A DNA stretch of 45,625 bases from Malikia granosa (GCF_002980595.1 NZ_PVLQ01000073.1:1-45625), one strand, 5' to 3'. Counted from the stretch's first letter, positions 9,578-18,640 are shown. Notes: a model not told the origin generated them from the sequence alone. Program-made: numbers and translations.

Positions 9578-10153
9578 ATGAACATCATGTCCGCCCTGGC
9601 GCTGGGCCTGCTGGCGGCAGTCGCGGTCTACGCGGTCGTCGCCTACAACGGCCTGGTCGGGCTCAAGCACGGGGTGGCGCGCGCCTGGTCGAACATCGAC
9701 GTGCTGCTGCGCCAGCGTCACGAGGAACTGCCCAAGCTGGTCGAGACCTGCCGCCAGTACCAGCAGTTCGAGGCGACCACACTGGCGCGGGTGACCGAAG
9801 CGCGCGCCAGCGTCGCGGCCGCGCGCGAACGGCAGGACCTGCCCGCGCTGGGCGCGGCCGAGGGCCTGCTGCGCAGCGGCCTGGGACAGATCTTCGCGGT
9901 GGCCGAGGCCTACCCCGAACTGCGCGCCAACGAACAGTTCATGCAGCTGCAGGCGCGCATCAGCACGCTCGAGAACGCGATTGCCGACCGGCGCGAGCTC
10001 TACAACGAGGCGGTCAACCTCAACAACACCCGCATCGAGCAGTTCCCCGAGCTGCTGCTGGCGCGCGGCTTCGGCTTCCAGGCCAGCCCGCTGCTGCAGT
10101 TCACGGCGGAGCAGACGGCCGATGTCGACCTCAAGGCCCTGTTCAAGGGCTGA
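9578..10153 (+). CDS. LemA family membrane protein
   Basis: 191-aa protein with one N-terminal membrane helix (residues about 3-22) followed by the YNGLVGLKHGVARAWSNIDVLLRQRHEELPKL signature region of LemA (positions about 23-54), then long amphipathic helices. The bulk should be extracytoplasmic or periplasmic. Start at ATG 9578 is fixed by AAAAGGAG (9563-9570). It is followed 15 bases later by a GIDE-domain gene, a pairing I know from other proteobacteria. Family role is unclear (envelope stress or signalling has been proposed). Confidence 0.9.
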   Translation: MNIMSALALGLLAAVAVYAVVAYNGLVGLKHGVARAWSNIDVLLRQRHEELPKLVETCRQYQQFEATTLARVTEARASVAAARERQDLPALGAAEGLLRSGLGQIFAVAEAYPELRANEQFMQLQARISTLENAIADRRELYNEAVNLNNTRIEQFPELLLARGFGFQASPLLQFTAEQTADVDLKALFKG

Positions 10154-10168
10154 ACCGGCTTGCGCACG

Positions 10169-11092
10169 ATGCCGCCACGCCTGCTGCGCGACCGCCTGGG
10201 ACTGAGCCTGCCCGGTCTGCAGTTCGCGCTGCTGGCCTGGGTGCTGCACCCGGAACTGGGTCGGCCGACTTGGCCGCCCTTGACGCTGCTGCTGTGCAGC
10301 GGACTGTTCGGCTTCTGGCGCTCGCTGCGCCATGCCAGGCTGGTCGATGACACACCGACCGCGCGCATCGCTTCGGCCGCGCAGGGCTATGCCGAACTGC
10401 GCGGCCAGGGCCAGCCGCTGGCCGGACTGCCCCTGCTGTCGCCGCTGAACGGACTACCCGTGCTCTGGTGGCGCCTGCTGACCGAGAAGCGCAACGAGAA
10501 AGGCAAGTGGCAGCAGGAGAGCCTGGAGCAGAGCCAGGCCAGCTTCCTGCTCGACGATGGCAGCGGCAGCTGCCTGGTCGACCCGGAAGGCGCCGAGATG
10601 CTGGTGCAGCGGCGCGAGATCAGCGAGCGGGACGAGCGGCGCTACACGCTCTGGACGTTGCTGCCGCATGACCCGGTCTATGTGCTGGGCGACTTCCGCA
10701 CCCTGGGACCGCTCGATGGCACGAAGGAAGATCCGATGGGCGAATCGCGGCGACTGGCCGAACGGCTGGAACAATGGAAGGCCGACCAGGCCGGATTGCT
10801 GGCACGCTTCGACCTCGACGGCAACCGCGAGATCGACCTGAAGGAATGGGAGCTGGCGCGCCAGCAGGCCAGGCAGGAGCTGCGCCAGCAGCAAGCCGAC
10901 GAAGCCGCGACGGCCGCGGCAGCGGAACTGCAGCGCGTCGTGGCGCCCGGCGACGGCAGGCTGTTCCTGATCTCGGACCTGGAGCCGGCCGGGATCGCGC
11001 GCCGCTTCAAGCTCTGGGCCGGCTTTCACCTGCTGGTGCTGCTGGGCAGCGCGGCGGCGCTGGGCCGCCTGGTGCAACTGGGCCTGCTCTAG
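10169..11092 (+). CDS. GIDE-domain membrane protein with an EF-hand loop
   Basis: 307-aa protein downstream of lemA. Hydrophobic segments lie near residues 12-50 and at the C-terminus (LLVLLGSAAALGRLVQLGLL), which suggests both ends are membrane-bound. The middle (residues about 70-190) resembles the bacterial GIDE / MUL1-type domain: PLLSPLNGLPVLWWRL, SFLLDDGSGSCLVDPEGA, then YVLGDFRTLG. At residues 215-226 it carries a textbook EF-hand calcium loop, DLDGNREIDLKE, with acidic or amide ligands at positions 1, 3, 5, 9 and 12. I chose ATG 10169; a TTG at 10160 is possible. Its last bases overlap the convergent PRPP-synthase-like gene. Confidence 0.78.
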   Translation: MPPRLLRDRLGLSLPGLQFALLAWVLHPELGRPTWPPLTLLLCSGLFGFWRSLRHARLVDDTPTARIASAAQGYAELRGQGQPLAGLPLLSPLNGLPVLWWRLLTEKRNEKGKWQQESLEQSQASFLLDDGSGSCLVDPEGAEMLVQRREISERDERRYTLWTLLPHDPVYVLGDFRTLGPLDGTKEDPMGESRRLAERLEQWKADQAGLLARFDLDGNREIDLKEWELARQQARQELRQQQADEAATAAAAELQRVVAPGDGRLFLISDLEPAGIARRFKLWAGFHLLVLLGSAAALGRLVQLGLL

Positions 11093-11997
11093 CCGGCCAC
11101 TGCGCCTGGCCCGCCCGGCTCATGGACCGTCAAGGCGCGTAGCGCCTGCGCCAGCAGCGGCGCCATCGACACCACATTGCTGGCATGCGGGATGCAGTCG
11201 GTGCTCCAGACCGCGCCGACGCCGGCCTCGTGCAGCGTCTGCTCGGCGCCCGCGGCGAACAGCGCATGGGTGACCGCGACATCGACCGAGGCCGCGCCGG
11301 CCGCCAGCGCCAGCCGCGCCGCCTGCGCCACCGTGTGGCCGGTGCTGGCCATGTCGTCGAGGATCACGACCGCGCGACCACGCAGCTCGACTCCGGGCAG
11401 CTCGACCGCGACCGCGCGGTCGCCATGGCGCACCTTGCGGCAGACGGCACTGTCATGGCCGATGCGCGCGGCCGCCTGGCTGACCCATTGGCCGGCCTCC
11501 TCGTCGGGACCGAGCAGCAGCGCGCCCGGGCGCTCGCGGGCGATCCAGTCGGCCAGCGCCGGCGCACCGCTGATCCAGACCGGATCGGGGATCGGGATCG
11601 CCTCGCCCAGGGTCGCGATGCGGTGCAGGTGCGGATCGACCGTGATCACGGCATCGAACAGGTCGGCCAGGAAGGCGCCTACCACGCGCTGGCTGACCAC
11701 CTCGCCGGGCGAGAACGCCATGTCCTGCCGCATATAGGCCAGGTAGGGCGTGACCAGGGTGAGGTGGCGCGCGCCGAGCTCGCGTGCGCTGCGCGCCACC
11801 AGCAGCAACTCGACCAGCTTCTCGTTGGGCTGCTGCAGGCCGCGCAGCAGCACGACGCGCTCGGGCAGCTGTGGCGGCAGCTTGAGCTTGAGCTCACCGT
11901 CCGGGAAGCGGTGCCGCACGATGGCGACCGGGGTCAGGCCGGATTCGGCGGCCAGGCGCGAGGCCATCAAGGCCTCGTCTTCGAAATGGAGGAGCAT
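11089..11997 (-). CDS. PRPP-synthase / phosphoribosyltransferase family protein
   Basis: 302-aa relative of ribose-phosphate pyrophosphokinase. N-terminal RHRFPDGELKLKL and PYLAYMRQD, the metal-site VITVDPHLHR and the PRPP loop VVILDDMASTGHTV are all recognisable. The region that is SPDAGG in ordinary Prs reads GPDEEAGQW, so this is a divergent paralogue rather than the housekeeping enzyme. Its ATG (11997-11995) overlaps the TGA of the upstream phosphorylase-family gene as TGATG, which implies translational coupling and a joint role in nucleotide or pentose-phosphate salvage. Confidence 0.85.
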   Translation of the reverse strand: MLLHFEDEALMASRLAAESGLTPVAIVRHRFPDGELKLKLPPQLPERVVLLRGLQQPNEKLVELLLVARSARELGARHLTLVTPYLAYMRQDMAFSPGEVVSQRVVGAFLADLFDAVITVDPHLHRIATLGEAIPIPDPVWISGAPALADWIARERPGALLLGPDEEAGQWVSQAAARIGHDSAVCRKVRHGDRAVAVELPGVELRGRAVVILDDMASTGHTVAQAARLALAAGAASVDVAVTHALFAAGAEQTLHEAGVGAVWSTDCIPHASNVVSMAPLLAQALRALTVHEPGGPGAVAG

Positions 11998-13607
11998 CAG
12001 AATTCCACGAAAACATGGGGCAGCTGGCCCGGCGTCCCGAGCTGGTAGCCGCTGGACTTGTCGCTGGCCTGGCGCGCGAAGTCGAGGTCGGACTGGAAGC
12101 CGGCGTGCACGCGATACAGCAGATCGCCCGCCGCCACCGCATCGCCGAGCTTGCGCGCCAGGTCGACCCCGGCGGTGCGCACCTTGGGCGCGCCCGCCAG
12201 CCGCGCGATGCGCGCGATCTGCAGATTGTCGATGCCGGTGACCACGCCGGCCTGCTCGGCCCGGACCTCGAAGCTCAGGGCACCCAGGCCAGGCCGCTCG
12301 TGCTCGAAGGGCTTGGCACCCTGGGCCTCGATCAGCGCGCGCATCTTCTCGAGCGCGCGGCCCGAATCGAGGATGTCGCGCGCGATCGCGAAGCCGTCGC
12401 CGCCGCGGATGTCGGGATCGCACTCGAGCAGCCGGCCGGCCAGGCGCAGCGCCTTCTGGCGCAGGTCCTGCGGCGCGAGCGGATGGTTCTCGAGCACGCG
12501 CATGACGTCGCGCGCCTCCAGCACCGGTCCGATGCCGTTGCCGATCGGCTGGCGGCCGTCGGTGATCACGACATCGAGCGAGAGGTCGAGCCGGCGCGCG
12601 ACATATTCGAACAGCCGGCGCAGCTTCTGCGCCTCGGGCATCGAGCGCACCTTGGCGGTCGGCCCGATCGGGATGTCGAGCACCAGGTGGTTCGAGCCGG
12701 CGGCGATCTTCTTCGACAGGATGGAAGCCACCATCTGGCCCGGCGAGTCGAGCGAGAGCGGGCGCTCGACCGAGATCAGCACGTCGTCGGCCGGCGACAG
12801 GTCGGCGGTTCCGCCCCAGGCCAGGCAGGCATGGTGCTCGCGCACGATTTCCTGCAGGCGCGCCAGCGGCAGCTCGACATCGGCCAGCACCTCCATGGTG
12901 TCGGCGGTGCCGGCCGGCGAGGTGATGGCGCGCGAACTGGTCTTGGGACAGACCAGGCCATGCGCGGCGACGATGGGCACGACCAGCATCGAGGTCCGGT
13001 TGCCCGGGATGCCGCCGATGCAATGCTTGTCGACCACCAGGCGCTCGTGCCAGTCGATGCGGCGGCCGGAGGCGATCATGGCCTCGGTCAGGAAATAGAC
13101 CTCCTCGCGGTCGAGCTCGCCGCGGTTGGTCGCGACCACGAAGGCCGACAGCTCGATCTTGGAATAGCGGTGCTCGGCGATGTCGCGCACGATGGACTCG
13201 AAGTCGGCGCGCCCGAGCCGCTCGCCATCGATCTTGCGGTGCAGCGCCGCGATCGAGGCCGGCGGCTCGGCCTGCGAGATCGTCACCGGATGGCCCTTGG
13301 GCACCCCGAGCTGGTCGAAGGCATCCTCGGACAGGCCGACCTCGTGGCATTGCACGATGCGCGGGTCGCTCGTGACATTGAGCGTGGCCAGGATGCGGCG
13401 GCCATTGGCCCTGACCTCGACCTTGGACAGGGCCTGGAAACCCTCGGCGCGGTAAACCGCGCAGTCGCGGTTCAGGTAGGCGACGTTCTCGCGGTAGGTG
13501 TCGATCGCGACGCGGCGCAGCCTGAGCGGCGACACGGCAGCCAGGACATCAGCAGGGACGGCCTGGTCGGCTGGCGGTGCTGGCGAGGTGGCGGGAGTCT
13601 GGCTCAT
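11997..13607 (-). CDS. Thymidine/AMP phosphorylase family protein
   Basis: 536-aa protein with the layout of the archaeal AMP phosphorylase type: an extra N-terminal domain (residues 1-100), then Glycos_trans_3N, the phosphate-binding catalytic domain and a PYNP-like C-terminal domain. Key motifs are [19 protein letters not shown] and [21 protein letters not shown] in the nucleoside/phosphate sites. Classic DeoA is about 440 aa and lacks the N-terminal domain. Archaeal homologues convert AMP and phosphate to ribose 1,5-bisphosphate; whether this one acts on NMPs or on thymidine cannot be decided by eye. It is coupled to the PRPP-synthase-like gene. Confidence 0.88.
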   Translation of the reverse strand: MSQTPATSPAPPADQAVPADVLAAVSPLRLRRVAIDTYRENVAYLNRDCAVYRAEGFQALSKVEVRANGRRILATLNVTSDPRIVQCHEVGLSEDAFDQLGVPKGHPVTISQAEPPASIAALHRKIDGERLGRADFESIVRDIAEHRYSKIELSAFVVATNRGELDREEVYFLTEAMIASGRRIDWHERLVVDKHCIGGIPGNRTSMLVVPIVAAHGLVCPKTSSRAITSPAGTADTMEVLADVELPLARLQEIVREHHACLAWGGTADLSPADDVLISVERPLSLDSPGQMVASILSKKIAAGSNHLVLDIPIGPTAKVRSMPEAQKLRRLFEYVARRLDLSLDVVITDGRQPIGNGIGPVLEARDVMRVLENHPLAPQDLRQKALRLAGRLLECDPDIRGGDGFAIARDILDSGRALEKMRALIEAQGAKPFEHERPGLGALSFEVRAEQAGVVTGIDNLQIARIARLAGAPKVRTAGVDLARKLGDAVAAGDLLYRVHAGFQSDLDFARQASDKSSGYQLGTPGQLPHVFVEF

Positions 13608-13622
13608 GTCTTGCCCCTGCGC

Positions 13623-14639
13623 TCATTGCGGCCGGATCTGGTTGCGCTCGATGATGGCACGCATCTGCCGGGTGTCGAGCTGGATGCGGCGCGCCAGGCC
13701 CTCGGCCGAAGCGCCGGCCACCTGCCAGCCCTGGGCAAACAGTTTCTCGCGGATCTCGGGCCGGCGCACGATCTCGGCCAGCAAGGCCGACAGGCGATCG
13801 ACATGGGCCCGGGGTTGCGTGGCCGGCGCGGCCAGCGCGTCCCAGATTTCCAGCTGAAAGCCCTTCAGGCCCGACTCCGCGAGGCTGGGCACTTCGGGCA
13901 CCAGGGTGCTGCGTCCGGGCGAGGTCACGCCCACGGCCTGCAGCCTGCCGGCACGCACCTGAGGCATCGCGAGGCCCGGCGGCAGCAGCGCCAGCTGGAT
14001 GTCGCCCGCGATCATGGCGTTGATCACCTGGGGGTTGCCGGGATAAGGCACATGCACCGCCTTCAAGCCCGCGCTGGCGTTGAAGAGTTCCATGCCCAGG
14101 TGCGCCACCGTGCCCACGCCCGGCGAGCCATAGCTCCATTGCGCGCCGGCCTGTCGTCCTGCCGCCAGCAGGGCGGCCAGCTTGCCGGGGAGCTTGGCGG
14201 ACGCCACCAGCACCAGCGGCGCCGTGGCGAGCAGGGAAATGGGCGCCAGATCCAGCAGCGGATCGTAGCGCAAGGCCGGATTCAGGATCTTGGCGATCGT
14301 CAGGTTGCCATTGATCATCAGCCCCAGCGTATGCTGATCGGTCGAGTGGGCCACCAGATCCGCGGCGATGTTGCCGCCGGCCCCGGGACGGTTTTCCACC
14401 ACCACCGGCTGGCCCAGCGCCAGCGACAAGGGTTCGGCCAGGGTACGCGCCATCAGGTCGGGCGACGAGCCCGCCGGAAAGCCCACCATCAGCTTGACGG
14501 GACGGTTGGGCCAGGGCGCCGCCGGCTTGGCAGCCTGGGCCCAGATCTGGCCTGAGGCGGCGGACAGGGCCACCGCCCCAAGCGAATGGAGTGCGCGGCG
14601 GCGCGTCGGGATGGTCGAGGGCGTGGCGGCAGTTTTCAT
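13623..14639 (-). CDS. Bug-type tripartite tricarboxylate transporter substrate-binding protein
   Basis: 338-aa secreted binding protein of the Bug/TctC family. A twin-arginine-like signal (TRRRALHSLGAVALSAASGQIWAQ in part, residues about 9-32) precedes the mature WPNRPVKLMVGFPAGSSPD, the standard Bug opening, and LGQPVVVENRPGAGGNIA is the conserved ligand-loop motif. I start at ATG 14639, giving MKTAATP; an upstream ATG at 14675 lies in the intergenic spacer. No TctA/TctB membrane genes are nearby, which is common for the expanded Bug families of Burkholderiales. Its upstream neighbour on the same strand is a flavoprotein monooxygenase, hinting at uptake of its aromatic substrate. Confidence 0.9.
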   Translation of the reverse strand: MKTAATPSTIPTRRRALHSLGAVALSAASGQIWAQAAKPAAPWPNRPVKLMVGFPAGSSPDLMARTLAEPLSLALGQPVVVENRPGAGGNIAADLVAHSTDQHTLGLMINGNLTIAKILNPALRYDPLLDLAPISLLATAPLVLVASAKLPGKLAALLAAGRQAGAQWSYGSPGVGTVAHLGMELFNASAGLKAVHVPYPGNPQVINAMIAGDIQLALLPPGLAMPQVRAGRLQAVGVTSPGRSTLVPEVPSLAESGLKGFQLEIWDALAAPATQPRAHVDRLSALLAEIVRRPEIREKLFAQGWQVAGASAEGLARRIQLDTRQMRAIIERNQIRPQ

Positions 14640-14695
14640 CGGATTCTCTCTGGATATTGAGCCCCTGGCTGACACAAGGCCTGGAGCGGAAAGGG

Positions 14696-15907
14696 TCAGT
14701 TCGGTGCCGGCGGCCCTTGGTACAGGCGCGGCAGATCGAGCAATCCCTCACCCAGCGCAGCCATGGCCAGGTTGCGGCCCCAGCGCAGCGGGCCCGCGGC
14801 ATGGAAGATCTGGCCGTTGCGGCGCGAGCGCTGCTGGATCCAGGCATTGCGGCGCCAGCGCGTCTGCGCCAGCGCCTGCAGCAGCCCGGGCCAGGCGATG
14901 TCTTGAGCGGCAGGCCCCTTGCGCCAGCCTGGCTGCGCCAGCAGCTGGCCCAGGGTCCAGGCGTCCTCGAGCGCCATCGCGGCGCCCTGGGCCAGATAGG
15001 GCCGGGTCGGATGCGCCGCATCGCCGAGCAGCGCCACCCTGCCCTGCGCGTGTTCCTGCGGGCCGCGCATCGGCGCGCGGGCATTGAGCGGCCACAGCCG
15101 CCAGTCGGGCACGGCCTGCAGCAGGCGGTCCAGGTCGCCATGCACGGGGCCGAGCGCGCGGCGCAGCTGCGGCGCCTGCGCGGCCTGGTCCCAGCTCTCG
15201 GGGTCGGGCGGGATCGGGCCCTCGACCACCACGATCACGTTCATCGCAGTACCGGCGCGCACCGGGTAATGCACCGCGTGCAGCCCGGGCGCGAGCCAGG
15301 CCGTGACCTGGTTACGGCGCAGCTCGGGCGGCAGCTCGGCCATCGGCACCAGGCCACGGTAGGCCAGGTCGCCGCTGAAGACCGGCGCGCCATCGGCCAG
15401 CAGCTGGCCGCGCACCCGGCTCCAGAGGCCGTCGCAGCCGAGCAGCGCGCCGGCCTGGTAGCGGCTGCCGTCCTCGGTCCTCAGCCTGACGCCGGCATCA
15501 TCCTGTTCGAAAGCATGCAGGCGCTGGCGCAACCGGCAATCGACCTGACTGCTGCCCTGCAGCTGGCGCAGCAGGATCTGGTGCAGGTCGGCACGGTGGA
15601 TGGTCGCGTAGGGCTGGCCGTAGCGCTGCTGCATCGCTGCGCCCAGGGTCAGGCCGCCGAGCTGACCGCCCGAGCGGGCGTCGCGCACGCTCAAGCGCTC
15701 GGGGAAGGCCGCGACCGCGCGCAACTCCGGCAACAGGCCCCAGTCGTGCAGCACGCGCACCGCGTTGGGGCCGAGCTGGATGCCGGCCCCGACCTCGGAG
15801 AAGGCCTCGGCCTGCTCGAGCAGCGTCACCTGCAGCCCGGCACGCCGCGCCACCAGGGCCGCGCTCAGGCCCGCCATGCCGCCACCGATCACCAACAAGT
15901 CATCCAT
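14696..15907 (-). CDS. FAD-dependent aromatic-ring monooxygenase (salicylate hydroxylase-like)
   Basis: 403-aa class A flavoprotein monooxygenase. The dinucleotide fold is VIGGGMAGLSAALVARRAG, the NAD(P)H-related motif is LLGCDGLWSRVR, and the FAD ribityl motif is ALLGDAAHPTRPYLAQGAAMALEDA. Sequence style is that of salicylate / 3-hydroxybenzoate hydroxylases, but the substrate cannot be fixed. It is probably co-transcribed with the Bug binding-protein gene 56 bases downstream. No other ring-cleavage gene is in sight. Confidence 0.85.
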   Translation of the reverse strand: MDDLLVIGGGMAGLSAALVARRAGLQVTLLEQAEAFSEVGAGIQLGPNAVRVLHDWGLLPELRAVAAFPERLSVRDARSGGQLGGLTLGAAMQQRYGQPYATIHRADLHQILLRQLQGSSQVDCRLRQRLHAFEQDDAGVRLRTEDGSRYQAGALLGCDGLWSRVRGQLLADGAPVFSGDLAYRGLVPMAELPPELRRNQVTAWLAPGLHAVHYPVRAGTAMNVIVVVEGPIPPDPESWDQAAQAPQLRRALGPVHGDLDRLLQAVPDWRLWPLNARAPMRGPQEHAQGRVALLGDAAHPTRPYLAQGAAMALEDAWTLGQLLAQPGWRKGPAAQDIAWPGLLQALAQTRWRRNAWIQQRSRRNGQIFHAAGPLRWGRNLAMAALGEGLLDLPRLYQGPPAPN

Positions 15908-15952
15908 GGACCTATTGTGCCGGATCGGGGCCGGGGTCTGGCCCGGCCAGCC

Positions 15953-16945
15953 TCAGCGCAGGGCCGGCACCGCGCGCTGCATCAGGTGCATGGCGCTCTC
16001 GCCGACGCCGGCGCCAAAGCGCTTGGCCAGGCGCGAGGCCACGTTCTCGTGCTGGGTGTAGTCGATGATGTCCTCGGCCTTGACCACCTCGCGCGCGACC
16101 TGGTCCAGGCTGCCGAAGTCATCGGCCAGGCCGAGCTGGATCGCCTTCTGGCCGCTCCAGGCCAGGCCACTGAACAGCTCGGGAGTTTCCTTGAGCCGGT
16201 CGCCGCGCCCGGTCCTGACCACGGCGATGAACTGGGCGTGGATCTCGTTGAGCATTTCCTGCGCGTAGGCGCGGTGGGTCGCGTTCTGCGGACTGAAGGG
16301 ATCGAGGAAGCCCTTGTTGGCGCCCGCCGTCAGCAGCCGGCGCTCGACGCCGACCTTGTCCATCAGCCCGGTGAAGCCGAAGCCGTCCATCAGCACGCCG
16401 ATGCTGCCGACGATGCTGGCCTTGTCGACATAGATCCGGTCGGCCGCCGCCGCGATGTAGTAGGCCGCCGAGGCGCAGGTCTCCTCGACCACGGCATAGA
16501 CCGGCTTGCCATGCAGCTTCTTGAGCCGGTGGATCTCGTCGTTGATGATGCCGGCCTGCACCGGGCTGCCGCCGGGCGAGTTGATCAGCAGCACCACGGC
16601 CTTGGCGCCCTTGTCCTCGAAGGCCGAGCGCAGCGAGCCGAGCAGGAACTGCGAGCTGGCCTCGGTGTCGGCCGCGATCTCGCCGCGGATCTCGATCAGC
16701 GCGGTATGCGGCGTGCTGACCGAGGCGCTGTCGGGCATCTCGCGGTAGACCATCCAGAGCAGCACCGCGAGCAGCGCCAGCCAGAGCAACCGGATCCTGA
16801 CCTTCCAGCGCCTGGCGGCACGCTGCTCCTCGAGGGCGGCGAATGCCAGCCGCTCCAGCGTCTTGCGCTCCCAGGAGGCATCGGCGGGGGGGGTGGACGC
16901 GGGCGGGCTGACGCTGCCGGCGGAATCCTGTACGGGGTCTTGCAT
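15953..16945 (-). CDS. S49 family signal-peptide-peptidase-like protease (SppA type)
   Basis: 330-aa membrane-bound serine protease. A proline-rich cytosolic leader and a membrane helix at about residues 50-67 (RIRLLWLALLAVLLWMVYR) precede the protease domain. INSPGGSPVQAG is the oxyanion region; Ser159 in ETCASAAYYIA and Lys211 in LLTAGANKG form the expected Ser/Lys dyad, 52 residues apart as in short SppA. The family cleaves remnant signal peptides in the inner membrane. In related genomes I recall a Rieske protein gene directly upstream; here only a remnant of it remains. Confidence 0.92.
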   Translation of the reverse strand: MQDPVQDSAGSVSPPASTPPADASWERKTLERLAFAALEEQRAARRWKVRIRLLWLALLAVLLWMVYREMPDSASVSTPHTALIEIRGEIAADTEASSQFLLGSLRSAFEDKGAKAVVLLINSPGGSPVQAGIINDEIHRLKKLHGKPVYAVVEETCASAAYYIAAAADRIYVDKASIVGSIGVLMDGFGFTGLMDKVGVERRLLTAGANKGFLDPFSPQNATHRAYAQEMLNEIHAQFIAVVRTGRGDRLKETPELFSGLAWSGQKAIQLGLADDFGSLDQVAREVVKAEDIIDYTQHENVASRLAKRFGAGVGESAMHLMQRAVPALR

Positions 16946-16953
16946 GGGGAGAA

Positions 16954-17238
16954 TCAGGTAGCGGCGGGCAGGAAGTCCGGCCCTGACTGCCAGTACCGGA
17001 CTCCATCCCGCTCCAAGAGGGGTATTTTCGCCAGCGGACCCCGGCCGGGACCGCCGATGCAGGCCCCAGTGTCGGGTAAAAACAACGCTCCAGGCGCGGT
17101 GCAGACCAGATACTGGCCCGAGGCAGCGAAAAAGCGCGCGTGACGCCCGGCAAGCTCGAGTGCGACCTGGCCAGCGACCTCAATCGAAGCGCGCTGAAAA
17201 AATCCTGACAATAGCGGCCATGACGCAACAACACCCAA
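16954..17238 (-). pseudogene. Decayed, truncated Rieske [2Fe-2S] protein remnant
   Basis: A 94-codon frame just upstream of the S49 gene still reads like the C-terminal two-thirds of a Rieske protein: QVALELAGRHARFFAASGQY, LVCTAPGALFLPDTGACIGG, LAKIPLLERDGVRYW. Intact homologues have a CAHV(A)xEL motif, a CxTHG motif and GGPC. Here the first Cys and His are Ala and Gln (AGQVALEL), the second His is Pro (CTAPG) and GGPC is GGPG, so three of four cluster ligands are gone. There is no ATG; the only possible start, TTG 17238, lies inside divergent maf. The 5' end seems to have been deleted where maf now begins. Confidence 0.6.
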
Positions 17239-17828
17239 TGTCCCAAGGCGCGCGCGCGCTGGTGCTGGGCTCGACCTCGCGCTACCGGCGCGAGCTGCTC
17301 GAGCGGCTGCGCCAGCCCTTCGAGGTGCTGGCCCCCGAAGTCGACGAAACCCCGCTGCCCGGCGAGGCCCCGGCCGCGCTGGCGCAGCGTCTGGCGCTGG
17401 CCAAGGCGCGCGCCGTCGCCGCGCAGCGCCCCGGCGCGATCGTGATCGGCAGCGACCAGGTCGCCGACCTCAATGGCGAGCCGCTCGGCAAGCCCGGCAA
17501 CCACGAGCGCGCCGTGGCCCAGCTGCGCCGCATGAGCGGCCAGACCGTGCTGTTCCAGACCGCGCTGGCGGTGGTCTGCCAGGAAACCGGCTTCGAGGCC
17601 AGCGAGCTCGCGCTGGTCAAGGTCGTGTTCCGCCAGCTCGACGACGCCACCATCGAGCGCTACCTGCGCGCCGAGGAGCCCTACGACTGTGCCGGCAGCG
17701 CCAAGAGCGAGGGGCTGGGCATCGCGCTGCTCGAGCGCATCGACAACGACGACCCGACCGCGTTGATCGGCCTGCCGCTGATCCACACCGCCCGCCTGCT
17801 ACGCCAGGCCGGGCTGCAGCTGCCATGA
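17220..17828 (+). CDS. maf: Maf family nucleoside-triphosphate pyrophosphatase
   Basis: 202-aa house-cleaning pyrophosphatase, closest in style to the YceF (m7GTP) branch. LVLGSTSRYRRELLERL at the N-terminus, EVDETPLPGE, the catalytic-region IGSDQVADLNGEPLGKPG and the C-terminal EGLGIALLERIDNDDPTALIGLPL are family hallmarks. Two starts are possible, ATG 17220 and ATG 17238 (MSQGAR); I give the longer. The stop overlaps the next start as ATGA. Confidence 0.92.
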   Translation: MTQQHPMSQGARALVLGSTSRYRRELLERLRQPFEVLAPEVDETPLPGEAPAALAQRLALAKARAVAAQRPGAIVIGSDQVADLNGEPLGKPGNHERAVAQLRRMSGQTVLFQTALAVVCQETGFEASELALVKVVFRQLDDATIERYLRAEEPYDCAGSAKSEGLGIALLERIDNDDPTALIGLPLIHTARLLRQAGLQLP

Positions 17829-18598
17829 GCGCGGCGAAGCCACGCGGCAGGCTGTACCTGGTGCCGACGCCGCTGGACTTCGGCTGCGAGGTCGATGCCG
17901 GACTCGGCGCCGCCCTGCCCGCCCAGACGCTGGCCATCGCCGCCGGGATCACGCACTGGATCACCGAGAACGCCAAGAGCACGCGCGCCTTCCTGAAGCG
18001 GGTCGGCGGCCTGCACGAGCTGGCCGCGCCGCTGCAGGAGCAGCAGATCACCGAGCTGCCGCGCCAGGTGCACAAGAAGGGCGACCACGACGCGGGCAGC
18101 TTCGATGCCAAGCCGCTGCTGGCGGCTGCGCTGCAAGGCCAGGACATCGGCCTGGTCAGCGAGGCCGGCATGCCGGCGATCGCCGACCCGGGCAGTTCGG
18201 TGGTGCGCGCCGCGCACGCGCTCGGGCTCGAGGTGGTGCCGCTGGTCGGGCCGATCTCGCTGCTGCTGGCGCTGGCCGCCAGCGGCTTGAATGGCCAGAA
18301 CTTCGCCTTCGTCGGCTACCTGCCGGCCGACGCGAGCGGGCGCGCGCAGCGCATCCGCGAACTCGAGGCCTTGGCGCAGAAGACCGGCCAGACCCAGCTC
18401 TTCATCGAGACCCCCTACCGCAACGCCGCGCTGCTGCAGGGCCTGCTGCAGACGCTCAAGGGCTCGACAAGGCTGGCCGTCTGCTGCGGCCTCACGTTGC
18501 CGCAGCAGCGCATCCAGAGCGGGCTGGTGACGGACTGGAAGACGCGTGCCGCCAACCTGCCGCTGGAGCTGCCGGCGGTGTTCCTGATCGGCAAGTAA
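17825..18598 (+). CDS. SAM-dependent methyltransferase, tetrapyrrole-methylase fold (RsmI-like)
   Basis: 257-aa protein of the tetrapyrrole (corrin/porphyrin) methylase superfamily, closest to RsmI, which 2'-O-methylates 16S rRNA C1402. LYLVPTPLDFG at the start, LVSEAGMPAIADPGSSVVRAAH and VPLVGPISLLLALAASGLNGQ are the cofactor-site motifs. It is shorter than RsmI and lacks its C-terminal extension; Burkholderiales carry this short form next to maf. Coupled to maf by a 4-base overlap. Confidence 0.87.
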   Translation: MSAAKPRGRLYLVPTPLDFGCEVDAGLGAALPAQTLAIAAGITHWITENAKSTRAFLKRVGGLHELAAPLQEQQITELPRQVHKKGDHDAGSFDAKPLLAAALQGQDIGLVSEAGMPAIADPGSSVVRAAHALGLEVVPLVGPISLLLALAASGLNGQNFAFVGYLPADASGRAQRIRELEALAQKTGQTQLFIETPYRNAALLQGLLQTLKGSTRLAVCCGLTLPQQRIQSGLVTDWKTRAANLPLELPAVFLIGK

Positions 18599-18640
18599 GG
18601 TCGCCCGGCCGGCAGCGCCTTGCCTGAACCGGCCCAGCCG

